Shown here: positions 7,912-16,073 of the stretch, piece after piece
Position numbering within the stretch: the first letter of the stretch is position 1
Layout of the letters: each line of letters starts with the position of its first letter
NCBI GenBank assembly: GCA_018657495.1
Contig: JABHXA010000005.1
Span: 136,749-181,775, forward strand
Direction of reading: 5' to 3'
DNA from: Fidelibacterota bacterium
GTDB lineage: Bacteria; Fidelibacterota; Marinisomatia; SCGC-AAA003-L08; JACNLC01
DNA: 45,027 bases
The notes under the pieces: model-generated
What the model saw: only the letters and a program-made list of their open reading frames with translations
What the model was told of the DNA's origin: nothing
Database searches by the model: none
Position numbers and translations under genes: made by a program

Positions 7912-9102
7912 ATGAAACCTGCTGAAATATTTACTCACTCGCTGGGTGATGGCTGCACAATCACTGTCACCAATAAATATCATGCTTTTAATGTATTCAC
8001 TCAACCGGATGAAGATCTCTGGACATTTGATCGAAAGGGTCGGCTTGTAGGCATGTTTTTGGATAGTATTAATTATCGTCGGTCCCTGGATAATGTCTTT
8101 TATAAGAAATCTCGATTTACTGAAAATGGCTTTGATTTTCGGGAAATGGATCCAATCCAATCGGAAGAAGCTGATAATCTCCTTTCCCGCTGTTTTCCCA
8201 CTCTTGAATCAATAATCCACATTGTACCTGATCAGCACAGGGAGATGATTCATAGAATACTTGAAATGGATTTTAAGGGTCTGAGCAAAGATGGGAAATT
8301 ATTTAATGACATCTATCGACCCATTACCATTTTACCTCCTGATCAATATATGGCATTGGTTCTGCAGATTACTGAAGGCTGTAATTATAATCTTTGCACC
8401 TTTTGTGATTTCTACCGCGACCGGCCTTTTCGTATCAAATCATTAGACGAAATTGAAAATCACATCGAAAAGGTATTACAATTTTTTGGAGATTCTATTA
8501 GTCTGCGAAAGTCCATTTTCTTTGCGGATGCCAATGCCCTTGTCACCCCAATTGACAGATTGCTCAGCGTGGCGGAATTAATCCGAAACAGAATTCCATC
8601 ATTAAAAAAACTGTTTTCCTTTATCGATGTTTTTACTGGCATCCGAAAATCTGTAGATGATTTTTCTAATCTAAAATCCGCTGGACTGCATAGGGTTTAT
8701 CTTGGTGTGGAATCAGGAAACAATGATTTACTTGAATTTTTGAATAAAGTCCAATTCGAAGATGATATTCTCACTCTTGCAGAATCTATCAAGACTGGAG
8801 GTATAAACCTTGGCGTCATATTCTTGGTGGGTGCTGGTGGCGAAGTGTTTAGAGAAAGGCATCTAAAGGATTCGTTAAATCTAATCAAGAAACTACCCCT
8901 TGGTAAGGGTGATATCATTTATATCTCTGAGTTTTATAAGACAAATCCCGAGTATGAAATTGAGATGAAAAAATACAATTTGACTCTTCCTTCCCGTATG
9001 GAAATACGAGAAATGGCTAACGAATTTAAATTATCGGTTAAGGAAAACGTGCCCAGGGGAGTAGCCGTTTCCATCTATGATATTCAACAATTTATTTACT
9101 AA
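7912..9102 (+). CDS. Radical SAM protein of unknown function with CX4CX2C cluster motif
   Basis: About 396 residues from the ATG at 7912. An ATG at 7894 and an ATG at 7831 inside moaE are also in frame; no start has a clear ribosome site. The N-terminal part (about 1-140) is a non-cluster domain with 'LWTFDRKGRLVGMFLD' and 'YRRSLDNVFYKK'. The radical SAM core begins near residue 145 and its cluster motif is 'EGCNYNLCTFCDFYRD', a C-x4-C-x2-C spacing (C157, C162, C165 in this numbering) instead of the usual C-x3-C-x2-C. 'YLGVESGNNDLLEFLNK' is the typical SAM-core strand with E-S-G. It follows moaE by 7 bases and so may be transcribed with the Moco genes. Function is unknown. Confidence 0.85.
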   Translation: MKPAEIFTHSLGDGCTITVTNKYHAFNVFTQPDEDLWTFDRKGRLVGMFLDSINYRRSLDNVFYKKSRFTENGFDFREMDPIQSEEADNLLSRCFPTLESIIHIVPDQHREMIHRILEMDFKGLSKDGKLFNDIYRPITILPPDQYMALVLQITEGCNYNLCTFCDFYRDRPFRIKSLDEIENHIEKVLQFFGDSISLRKSIFFADANALVTPIDRLLSVAELIRNRIPSLKKLFSFIDVFTGIRKSVDDFSNLKSAGLHRVYLGVESGNNDLLEFLNKVQFEDDILTLAESIKTGGINLGVIFLVGAGGEVFRERHLKDSLNLIKKLPLGKGDIIYISEFYKTNPEYEIEMKKYNLTLPSRMEIREMANEFKLSVKENVPRGVAVSIYDIQQFIY

Positions 9103-9137
9103 TAAGTAGCACAATTATTTTTGAGCAAAGGAAAACC

Positions 9138-10316
9138 ATGAACATCAATATTCGACCTGAAATTGAAAGATTAAAAGAGACTATTATTCAAACACGCCGG
9201 GATATCCACCGCCATCCGGAGCTTGGATTCAATGAGTACAGAACCGCTTCGTTGATTTCTGATAGATTGACTGAACTTGGTTTAGAAGTAAATACTGCTG
9301 TGGGTAAAACAGGCGTAACAGGACTGCTCAAAGGAAATGAAGATGGTCCGACAATCGCCTTGAGAGCGGATATGGATGCACTGCCGATTCAGGAAACCGG
9401 AGACGTTCCATACAAATCAGTGAATGACGGGATTATGCATGCCTGCGGTCATGATGGCCATGTGGCAATGCTCCTTGGAGCTGCTGAAGTCTTATCAAAA
9501 AACTCACAGTTTAACGGAAATGTGAAATTTATTTTTCAACCTGCTGAAGAGGGAGAAGGCGGCGCCAGATTTATGATAGATGATGGGGTTCTGATTGATG
9601 TTGATGAGATATATGGAATCCATCTTTGGAATTATCAGAAATTTGGTTCTATTGGAATTAAAGCCGGCCCCATCCTCGCTTCTGCAGATATATTTGATCT
9701 AACAATCAGTGGCACCGGTGGGCATGGTGCTACGCCTCATGGAACCCATGATCCCATCGTGGCAGCAGCTCAACTTATTACGGCTTTTCAAACTATTGTC
9801 AGTCGAAATACCAATCCACTGGAAAGCACTGTTGTTTCAATTGGTACTATCAATGGCGGTTACAATTTCAATATTATCTCAGACATAGTAAAAATGACAG
9901 GCACAACCCGCGCCTATACTGAAGAAAATCGAAATATGATCAAAGTACGTATGGCAGAGATTATCGCCGGTATCGAAAAAATGTTCTCTGTTAAAATCCA
10001 TCTTAATTACGAGGACGGATATCCGCCGACAATAAATGATTCCACATTGGCTGATCATGTAATTAAATCGGCGAGTAAAATCGCACCGGATGGGGTTGAA
10101 TCTCCCTACATGACAATGGGCGGAGAAGATTTTAGTTATTATGGCGACCATGTGCCTGCATGTTTTTTCTTTATCGGATCAGCACCCGACAATCGTCAAC
10201 CCATGTCTATCCCGCATCACTGTTCACATTTTGATATAGACGAAAAAGCACTACTTGTGGGATCATCCGTATTTATCCAACTCATAGAAGATCGTCTTTC
10301 AATGACTTCTGATTAA
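9138..10316 (+). CDS. M20-family metallo-amidohydrolase (HipO/aminoacylase-like)
   Basis: A 392-residue M20D amidohydrolase, a cytosolic di-metal enzyme that cleaves N-acyl or amide bonds of amino acids (hippurate, indole-acetyl amino acids, N-acetyl-diaminopimelate and similar). Visible are 'RRDIHRHPELGFNEYRTA' (about 20-37), 'RADMDALPIQETGDVPY', 'MHACGHDGHVAMLLGAA' (about 97-113, metal ligands Cys/His), 'QPAEEGEGGARFMIDDGVL' with the catalytic Glu pair, and 'TMGGEDFSYY' near the C-terminus. The central inserted lid domain starts near 'SGTGGHGATPHGTHDP'. AAAGGAAAA precedes the ATG. The following genes are purine-thioether salvage, but a functional link is not evident. The true substrate cannot be told from sequence. 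Confidence 0.92.
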   Translation: MNINIRPEIERLKETIIQTRRDIHRHPELGFNEYRTASLISDRLTELGLEVNTAVGKTGVTGLLKGNEDGPTIALRADMDALPIQETGDVPYKSVNDGIMHACGHDGHVAMLLGAAEVLSKNSQFNGNVKFIFQPAEEGEGGARFMIDDGVLIDVDEIYGIHLWNYQKFGSIGIKAGPILASADIFDLTISGTGGHGATPHGTHDPIVAAAQLITAFQTIVSRNTNPLESTVVSIGTINGGYNFNIISDIVKMTGTTRAYTEENRNMIKVRMAEIIAGIEKMFSVKIHLNYEDGYPPTINDSTLADHVIKSASKIAPDGVESPYMTMGGEDFSYYGDHVPACFFFIGSAPDNRQPMSIPHHCSHFDIDEKALLVGSSVFIQLIEDRLSMTSD

Positions 10317-10333
10317 TAGATAAATAATCATAA

Positions 10334-11050
10334 ATGGATACACAAAAAACCGGAATTATCGGAGGAACTCTATTCTTTGAGACCAATCTTCTGGATGGAT
10401 TTTCTCATAAAACGGTGAAAACTGAATTTGGAAACGTTGACGTCTTTTCAAAAGATGATCTTATATTTATTCAAAGACATGGTAAGGAAAAACTTCCACC
10501 TCATCTGGTGAATCATCGTGCCAATATTGCGGCATTCTTACAATCCGGAGTGAAAAAAATTCTGTCAGCCAACTCGGTAGGAAGCCTCAAATTGGAGATC
10601 GCCATGGGATCTGTAATTCTGCCCCATGATTACATGCAGTTCACCAACTTTCTCTCAATGACTGATGACAGTTCCAGTCATATACTTCCAACAATGTTTA
10701 ATCCCTTCAGAACTCAAATGCTTTCAATCATCAACCAGCTGGATTTACCGGTTATCACCAAAGGGATTTATTTCAATACCGAAGGTCCAAGATTTGAGAC
10801 TGCTGCTGAGATTAGCTTCATGGAACAATTTGCTGATATTGTCGGAATGACAATGGCCAAAGAGGCTGTTCTAGCACAGGAAATGGGCATTGATTATGTG
10901 GCATTATGTTCAATTGATAACTATGCACATGGGATATCAGAAGATGAAATTTCATATGATATCCTCATTTCAGAATCGAAAAGGAATGCTGTTGGAATTT
11001 TTCAGCTCATTCAAACTATAATCCGGGAGATCAATGTCAATTCTCATTAA
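10334..11050 (+). CDS. MTAP/PNP-family phosphorylase, probably 5'-methylthioinosine or methylthioadenosine phosphorylase
   Basis: A 238-residue nucleoside phosphorylase of the MTAP/PNP class. Visible are 'GIIGGTLFFE' (phosphate loop), 'FIQRHGKEKLPPHLVNHRAN' (about 53-72), 'ANSVGSLKLEIAMGSVILPHD', 'GIYFNTEGPRFETAAEI' and 'IVGMTMAKEAVLAQEM'. It is short for an MTAP (about 280 residues) and closer to methylthioinosine phosphorylases (about 245). The purine-pocket motif that reads T-D-Y-D in adenine-specific MTAPs is 'SIDNYAHG' here, losing the second Asp. The next gene, overlapping by 17 bases, is an MTA/SAH deaminase that would supply methylthioinosine. Substrate preference for the 6-oxopurine is therefore inferred, not proven. 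Confidence 0.85.
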   Translation: MDTQKTGIIGGTLFFETNLLDGFSHKTVKTEFGNVDVFSKDDLIFIQRHGKEKLPPHLVNHRANIAAFLQSGVKKILSANSVGSLKLEIAMGSVILPHDYMQFTNFLSMTDDSSSHILPTMFNPFRTQMLSIINQLDLPVITKGIYFNTEGPRFETAAEISFMEQFADIVGMTMAKEAVLAQEMGIDYVALCSIDNYAHGISEDEISYDILISESKRNAVGIFQLIQTIIREINVNSH

Positions 11051-12290
11051 AAATACCCGCCTGAAAAATAGCGAAACAGATATTTTAATTATTGATGATA
11101 GAATCAAAGAGATTGGTTGTGATATTCACAAATCAGCTGATACTGTCGTTGATGGCAGAGATACAGCGGTAATTCCCTCATTTATCAATGCTCATTCTCA
11201 TTCTGCGATGACCTATTTTCGTGGTTATGGTGATGATATGAATTTGATGGAATGGCTGCAGACAAAAATCTGGCCCAATGAAACACGACTTACTGAAGAG
11301 CTGGTATATCTCGGCGCACGGCTTGCCTGCCTTGAAATGATCAGATCCGGTATCACCTTCTTTAACGATATGTATTGGTATCCAAAAGGAGTCGCCCGTG
11401 CTGTTGATGAAATGGGAATGAGATCAGCTGTCAATGCTGTATTCATTGATATGTTTGACCTGGAACGGGCAAAAGAGCAGATTGCCGGAAATAAACGTCT
11501 GTTTGAAGAATTTAATCAGTACTCAAACAAAGTTTTTATGGCTTTGGGTCCGCATGCTATTTATACTGTGTCGGAGCATTCCCTTAAATGGGCGGCTGAT
11601 TTTGCAAAATCCAATGACCTGATGCTTCAAATACATCTAAGTGAAACGGAGCAGGAGGTGAAAGATTGTCAGAGCACACATGGCGTTTCCCCTATCAAAT
11701 ATCTTGATAATATAGGATTTCTCAGTAATAAGGTCGTTGCCGCTCATTGTATTTATGTCTCCAATGAAGATATCCAAATTCTAGCTGGAAACGGAGTGCA
11801 TGTAGCCTATAATCCAATATCCAATATGAAACTCAGTGTGAACAAACAATTCCCTTATCCCGAATTTGTCGATGCTGGTGTAAATATCTGTTTGGGTACA
11901 GATGGGGTCAGTTCCAACAATAACCACAGCATGTTCGACACTATGAAAACCGCGGCGTTATTACAGAAACATCATAATGATCCAACATGTCTTCCTGCCC
12001 GAGCCTGCTTTGACATGGCAACAGTCAATGGATACGACTGTTTTGATTTAGATGGCGGTGTAATTTCGAAGGGGAAACTTGCTGATTTGGCACTTATTAG
12101 GCTGGATGTCCCGGAAATGATCCCATGTCACGATCTCTATTCGAACCTTGTGTATTCAGCGAATTCTCATTGCGTCGATACTGTCATCTGCGGCGGGGAT
12201 ATACTCATGCATAAAGGCCAGGTTCGAAATGAATCTGTTATAATGGATGAATTTAAAACAGGACTGAATTCTTTCCTGTCAACTGATTAA
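11034..12290 (+). CDS. mtaD: 5'-methylthioadenosine/S-adenosylhomocysteine deaminase (TRZ/ATZ amidohydrolase)
   Basis: A 418-residue metallo-dependent deaminase of the TRZ/ATZ/MtaD group, which turns MTA, SAH or adenosine into the inosine analogue plus ammonia. Zinc ligands H54 and H56 are in 'INAHSHSAMTYFRG'. The family-typical 'MNLMEWLQTKIWPNE' follows, then 'QIHLSETEQEV', 'AAHCIYVS' and 'CLGTDGVSSNNNHSMFDTM' carrying the His/Asp ligands. The C-terminal part is the usual beta-sandwich return ('KGKLADLALI'). The ATG at 11034 has GGGAGA just upstream inside the phosphorylase gene, and the 17-base overlap indicates tight coupling. Its 3' end overlaps the convergent minus-strand gene by 12 bases. 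Confidence 0.93.
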   Translation: MSILIKNTRLKNSETDILIIDDRIKEIGCDIHKSADTVVDGRDTAVIPSFINAHSHSAMTYFRGYGDDMNLMEWLQTKIWPNETRLTEELVYLGARLACLEMIRSGITFFNDMYWYPKGVARAVDEMGMRSAVNAVFIDMFDLERAKEQIAGNKRLFEEFNQYSNKVFMALGPHAIYTVSEHSLKWAADFAKSNDLMLQIHLSETEQEVKDCQSTHGVSPIKYLDNIGFLSNKVVAAHCIYVSNEDIQILAGNGVHVAYNPISNMKLSVNKQFPYPEFVDAGVNICLGTDGVSSNNNHSMFDTMKTAALLQKHHNDPTCLPARACFDMATVNGYDCFDLDGGVISKGKLADLALIRLDVPEMIPCHDLYSNLVYSANSHCVDTVICGGDILMHKGQVRNESVIMDEFKTGLNSFLSTD

Positions 12291-13043
12291 ATCGTGGCAC
12301 ATCCAGACATTGGGTTCGATATATCTACCAGTATTTTTATCTATATCTAATTGCACCGGTGAAAGAGCCCCAGGTATAATATAATTGCCGCTTTGTGGAA
12401 ACTTCATATTTGACCACTGCTCCCAATTTTTGATGGACCCTTGAATTTTCATTGCCTTATGACAGACATTTATTATTTTACCACCAATTCGGGTATGCAC
12501 CCTGAGCCAGGGATCAAAAGGTAATCCTTCCCCATTGTCCCATTTTATATAATCTGTCATAGATATTAATGGATATCTGCCTTTATGGTTGGGTCTGACA
12601 GGGGCAATTAGATTTTTAAACCCTTTGCTTTTACCAACTGAAGCCATTTCAGATATAACCAGAGTACTTATCCCTTTGCCGACATATTGTTTTGAAACGG
12701 TTATTGAAAGTGCACATTGGATATTTGGCGATGTCTTACATTCGAATTGATTCATCCCCAGCTCCAGAGCCCAATCCCAACCCTTATCCGGTAATTGATT
12801 AAGCGGTTTTGTCCAATTAATAGGGATGCTGTTTGCTGTAGCAATGATCTCGTCATTGGCATTGTCAATTAGTATAAATTGATATTCTGGAAAGTCAATG
12901 AAAAGTCTTTCCCAATATTGATTGGCAACTTCATCATGGAGCATGAACTCAGGCCATAGTTTTTCGACTATTTTATCAGATATTGTAAGCAGATCCGGTT
13001 CATCAATTGCATTGATTCTTTTGAAATTCACTTTATTTTGCAA
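12279..13043 (-). CDS. GNAT-fold acetyltransferase-like protein
   Basis: A 254-residue protein with a GNAT-like core. The acetyl-CoA strand/helix appears as 'CALSITVSKQYVGKGISTLVISEMASVGKSKGF' (in pieces, about 110-142), where V-x-K-x-Y-x-G-K-G-I resembles the Q/R-x-x-G-x-G/A loop. The C-terminal half has a recognisable conserved tract: 'APVRPNHKGRYPL', 'PFDPWLRVHTRIGG' and the ending 'EPNVWMCHDL'. This combination occurs in an uncharacterised bacterial GNAT family. The start is a TTG at 13043-13041 with AAGGAATT upstream; no ATG lies nearby. It begins 4 bases after the GyrI-like gene, so the pair is one operon. Substrate unknown. Confidence 0.72.
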   Translation of the reverse strand: MQNKVNFKRINAIDEPDLLTISDKIVEKLWPEFMLHDEVANQYWERLFIDFPEYQFILIDNANDEIIATANSIPINWTKPLNQLPDKGWDWALELGMNQFECKTSPNIQCALSITVSKQYVGKGISTLVISEMASVGKSKGFKNLIAPVRPNHKGRYPLISMTDYIKWDNGEGLPFDPWLRVHTRIGGKIINVCHKAMKIQGSIKNWEQWSNMKFPQSGNYIIPGALSPVQLDIDKNTGRYIEPNVWMCHDLIS

Positions 13044-13047
13044 TCTA

Positions 13048-13668
13048 TTATAATTCCTTTTTTACAGGTTGACGAAGAATTGTTCTCCACTTTTCAGGCG
13101 CAGCCCGGCGGATATCACTCAAATAAATTTCATGATGTTTTCCAATGCGGATATATTGATTATTTATTATATGTTCATGTAATTTTTGTATTGTGGGGCC
13201 TTCTTCAGAAAATGGTCCCATATGCATAATTTGCATGGATGCCCCTTCTTCAAATTTGGCAAGACCTATTTTTTCAAGTGCAATGGAGTTTTTCTTTTCC
13301 TTTACTTTCGTCATCGCCGCATCAAACAATTCAGTTGTGATAAACTCCGGTTGCATGATCATCAAAGTCCAATTCCAGTTTTGTTTATTCTCCGTAATAA
13401 AATCGTTCATATTATCAGACCACCAAAGACCCTCAAGTGGCATTACTTTGTAATCAATTTTGAGATCACTCTTTTTTACATCGAATTTTAATGTATATGA
13501 CAGCTTGAATAAAGCTTCCACTGCAAGACTGAAATCCTTCGAGGAATTGGGATCACCCATGCCATCAATTTGGAGGAATTGCATTGATGGGATTTCAATG
13601 TATGATATTGTTTTTTTTGATTGATTGTAGAACGATTTTAACTTTTTGTTATGATCGAATTTTTCCAT
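13048..13668 (-). CDS. GyrI-like small-molecule-binding domain protein
   Basis: A 206-residue stand-alone GyrI-like (SOUL/GyrI fold) protein of the COG4832 type. The opening 'YIEIPSMQFLQIDGMGDPN' is the family's diagnostic start. 'YKVMPLEGLWWSDN' follows, then 'WNWTLMIMQPEFIT', 'IMHMGPFSEEGPTIQKLHE' and the closing 'HHEIYLSDIRRAAPEKWRTI', which is typical. Such proteins bind hydrophobic small molecules; some hydrolyse electrophilic toxins. No DNA-binding helix-turn-helix is attached, so it is not an AraC regulator. It is first of a two-gene minus-strand unit with the GNAT-like gene 4 bases downstream. Confidence 0.85.
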   Translation of the reverse strand: MEKFDHNKKLKSFYNQSKKTISYIEIPSMQFLQIDGMGDPNSSKDFSLAVEALFKLSYTLKFDVKKSDLKIDYKVMPLEGLWWSDNMNDFITENKQNWNWTLMIMQPEFITTELFDAAMTKVKEKKNSIALEKIGLAKFEEGASMQIMHMGPFSEEGPTIQKLHEHIINNQYIRIGKHHEIYLSDIRRAAPEKWRTILRQPVKKEL

Positions 13669-13836
13669 TTTACCATTTCGAACTGTTGAGTTATTAAAAT
13701 GTCATGTCTGTTTGTTATTCTAAAATTACGTTTTTTCAATGTAAATTTTAATTCTGTTATTCTTCCGATTTATACATGTAGATATTTACGCTTCTCATCT
13801 ACTCAGGAATAATCCAAATCTTTTGAAAGGACCGTC

Positions 13837-14775
13837 ATGGATAGTTTAAAAAATGAAATTTTTAAACATTTTGAATCAATAATCATCGTCATAGTTATCG
13901 CAGCACTTATCTTCATAAATTGGATTGTACCATACAAATTAGGATTCTTGAATTTCTTTTATCTTCCCATTATACTGGCTGGATATCTAAAGGGGCAGCG
14001 AGCGGCTGTATTATCTGCTGTATTATGTATTCTTGCCGTGGTTGTGTATATAATTGGATATCCTGAAGCGTTTTTTGTTAGTGAAGTAGATGAATTATAT
14101 GTATTCGCAAGTCTGGCGGCGTGGGGATCCTTCCTCATACTTACTAGTGCGGCAATCGGCTATCTATATGAACAAAATAAACAAAAAGTAGATGATTTGA
14201 AATCTGCTTATTATGGTATCCTTGAGATTCTATCAAAATATTTAGAATCAGCCGATGAATACACACAGGGACATTCTGTTCGTGTTGCCCATCTTGCCAA
14301 TGATATCGCCAGGGTTATGGGATTACCATCTTTTGAAAGAGAAAATATTCGGACTGCTGCCCTCCTTCATGATATTGGTAAAGCAGAAGTAAGCATGGAT
14401 ATTGTGCAAAAGGCTGCATCATTGACAAGCGATGAAAAAGCCATGATGAGTGAACATACTGAAAAAGGTGCACGGATTTTATCATTAGTTGGCACTATTT
14501 TAAAAGATGCTATTCCAATTGTTCTTGCCCATCACAACTACTATTATTCTGATAAAGAGGCTGACGCATCTGGAAAAGATCCTCTGCCAATCGGTGTGTC
14601 AATTGTGGCTGTTGCAGATGCCTATGATGCAATGGTAACTGACCGACCTTACCGCGCTGGAATGCAGTCATGGAAAGCTTACGAAGAACTTGAAAAAAGC
14701 GCCGGCAAACAGTTTGATCCTAAAGTGGTAAAAGCGTTTAAGGAAGTTTTAATTTCGAATCGAAAATATAGGTAA
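13837..14775 (+). CDS. Membrane-anchored HD-domain phosphohydrolase (HD-GYP-like, GYP motif lost)
   Basis: A 312-residue protein with three or four N-terminal membrane segments (about residues 12-31, 37-50, 57-74, 88-110), a short coiled linker, and an HD domain (about 128-310). HD-GYP residues visible are H146 ('QGHSVRVAHLA'), H178-D179-x-G-K ('LLHDIGK'), H207, H232-H233 and D261 ('VAVADAYDAMVTDRPYR'). The family signature HHExxDGxGYP is replaced by 'HHNYYYSDKEADASGKDP', so the E and GYP are missing. Canonical HD-GYP proteins degrade cyclic di-GMP; here activity or ligand may differ. AAAGGACC precedes the ATG. The 14.8 kb hemerythrin gene converges on it. Confidence 0.9.
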   Translation: MDSLKNEIFKHFESIIIVIVIAALIFINWIVPYKLGFLNFFYLPIILAGYLKGQRAAVLSAVLCILAVVVYIIGYPEAFFVSEVDELYVFASLAAWGSFLILTSAAIGYLYEQNKQKVDDLKSAYYGILEILSKYLESADEYTQGHSVRVAHLANDIARVMGLPSFERENIRTAALLHDIGKAEVSMDIVQKAASLTSDEKAMMSEHTEKGARILSLVGTILKDAIPIVLAHHNYYYSDKEADASGKDPLPIGVSIVAVADAYDAMVTDRPYRAGMQSWKAYEELEKSAGKQFDPKVVKAFKEVLISNRKYR

Positions 14776-14786
14776 CCAGATTTGGC

Positions 14787-14806
14787 GAGTACAGAATCAA
14801 GTACTC
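14787..14806. terminator. Short inverted repeat between convergent genes (weak terminator candidate)
   Basis: GAGTAC (14787-14792), an 8-base loop and GTACTC (14801-14806) form a 6-bp perfect stem, 11 bases after the HD-gene stop and touching the hemerythrin stop codon. There is no long T-run on either strand, so Rho-independent termination is doubtful. Confidence 0.3.
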
Positions 14807-15374
14807 AGAGAAGCATCATCTTTTCAAAATAATAACCGATTTCATCAAATTCATCTTTTAACTCAGACCAGGTGGATTCATCCTTAATCACATTTAGGGC
14901 ATTTGGGAATACAGATTGATTTTCAAGATAAATATGCTCACGAAGAATGCCAATGATTCCGTTTGCCATATAGTTCATCTGAAGTTTGTAGGATTTAAAA
15001 TCCATTGCTTCCATATGTTGGATATGGAGAGAGAATTTCCGTTTGTAGTCTGTTAAAAATTCATGTTCAGATTTCAGGACCTCTATGTGACTGCTGCCGT
15101 CCAATTTTTTTAAAATCGAATACAATAACTCTTCTCTGGCGTGATGCTTGTCAACATGATTAAGATGGTCAGCGATATGTATTAGTTTGACAAATAATTC
15201 TGGATGATCGAGAGGGGATTCCAAATTGAATATCTGCTTTTTAATTTCGTCCATTCCATGAAGATGATCATAAAGAATCCTATGTTCATTCACCAGAATT
15301 CTAATCACATGTCCCCTGTCCAGTTCAGAAATATAACTGACTGTACCAAGTCCTTCTGAAAGATTAAAATTCAT
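14805..15374 (-). CDS. Hemerythrin-like HHE metal-binding protein
   Basis: A 189-residue helical protein of the hemerythrin HHE class (DUF438-like arrangement). Candidate di-iron ligands by eye are H31 and H37 in 'NEHRILYDHLHGMD', the cluster 'HIADHLNHVDKHHAREELL' (about 66-84), H104 with E105 in 'KSEHEFL', and H147 with E151 in 'REHIYLENQSVFP'. Such proteins bind O2 or NO, or store and sense iron. It lies 18 bases after the Rrf2 regulator gene on the same strand, so co-transcription is likely. That pairing suggests NO, oxygen or iron stress. It is soluble; no signal peptide is seen. Confidence 0.87.
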   Translation of the reverse strand: MNFNLSEGLGTVSYISELDRGHVIRILVNEHRILYDHLHGMDEIKKQIFNLESPLDHPELFVKLIHIADHLNHVDKHHAREELLYSILKKLDGSSHIEVLKSEHEFLTDYKRKFSLHIQHMEAMDFKSYKLQMNYMANGIIGILREHIYLENQSVFPNALNVIKDESTWSELKDEFDEIGYYFEKMMLL

Positions 15375-15392
15375 TCTCTCTGGATCTGAATG

Positions 15393-15827
15393 CTATTGCG
15401 CTAATAACTCTTTTTTCTTTATTACTTCCTCAGCAAGAATGGCAAGATTTTCATGGCCAAGTAATACGCGGATATTTTCTTTAATGATTTTCCAGTTATT
15501 ATGTAGAGGACACGCCACTGAATCGGAACACTCATCCAAACCAATTACGCACATTTCAACCTCAGGAGGAGGGCCGTCGATTGCATAAACGATATCTATG
15601 ATCCTAATATCCTTTGCAGGTTTATTTAATTGTATTCCGCCGTTTCGACCACGAAAAGAACGAATCAAATGATGTTTTGATAATGTCTGGACGATCTTCG
15701 CCAGAAAATAGACAGGAATATCATATTCTGCAGCTATCTTATTTACCATAATTCGATTCATTGATTGGTTTTCTGCTAGATATATCATCGCCTGAATTGC
15801 GTACTCTGATGATTTTGAGTATAGCAT
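15393..15827 (-). CDS. Rrf2-family Fe-S transcription regulator
   Basis: A 144-residue Rrf2 protein with an N-terminal winged helix ('SSEYAIQAMIYLAEN', 'KIAAEYDIPVYFLAKIVQ', 'SFRGRNGGIQLNKP'; about residues 6-70). The cluster-binding segment has C93-x6-C100-x5-C106 followed by P-L-H109, resembling the three Cys plus His ligand set of IscR and the three Cys of NsrR. The C-terminal dimer helix follows. The pattern fits NO-sensing NsrR or iron-sulfur-sensing IscR types; it cannot be split further. The adjacent hemerythrin favours NO/O2. It reads away from DoxX across a 246-base spacer that is likely its own operator region. Confidence 0.9.
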   Translation of the reverse strand: MLYSKSSEYAIQAMIYLAENQSMNRIMVNKIAAEYDIPVYFLAKIVQTLSKHHLIRSFRGRNGGIQLNKPAKDIRIIDIVYAIDGPPPEVEMCVIGLDECSDSVACPLHNNWKIIKENIRVLLGHENLAILAEEVIKKKELLAQ

Positions 15828-16073
15828 AAATATTCCTTTTTACTGTTATAATGAGAGAAAATGAGATTAATATTTAATTTTATATTAGATATAAATATCC
15901 TTAATGACAAATAGAATTTTAGGCAAGGTTAATTCAGTTTTTTAGGTTCAGAAATTAAACAATTTAGGATTATTTTTATTTTGTTTGATAATATATTTTG
16001 ATCTTCGTTTTCTTATTTATTTTATTAAACAATTAGTCTTCATTAATTTCCAGACAATATAAAGGAAAATCTT
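15828..16073. promoter_or_regulatory. Divergent promoter region between Rrf2 operon and doxX, with a short inverted repeat
   Basis: A 246-base, very AT-rich spacer with no coding potential. It holds GATAT-AA-ATATC (15888-15899), an inverted repeat about 60 bases upstream of the Rrf2 start that could be an operator, plus AAAGGAAAA (16061-16069) as the doxX ribosome site. Promoter boxes cannot be placed with confidence. Regulation by the adjacent Rrf2 protein is an inference. Confidence 0.35.

Noticed and set aside
13038..13491. Plus-strand open frames antisense to the GyrI-like gene
   Set aside because: They lie wholly opposite a well-supported coding gene and show no ribosome site or family match.
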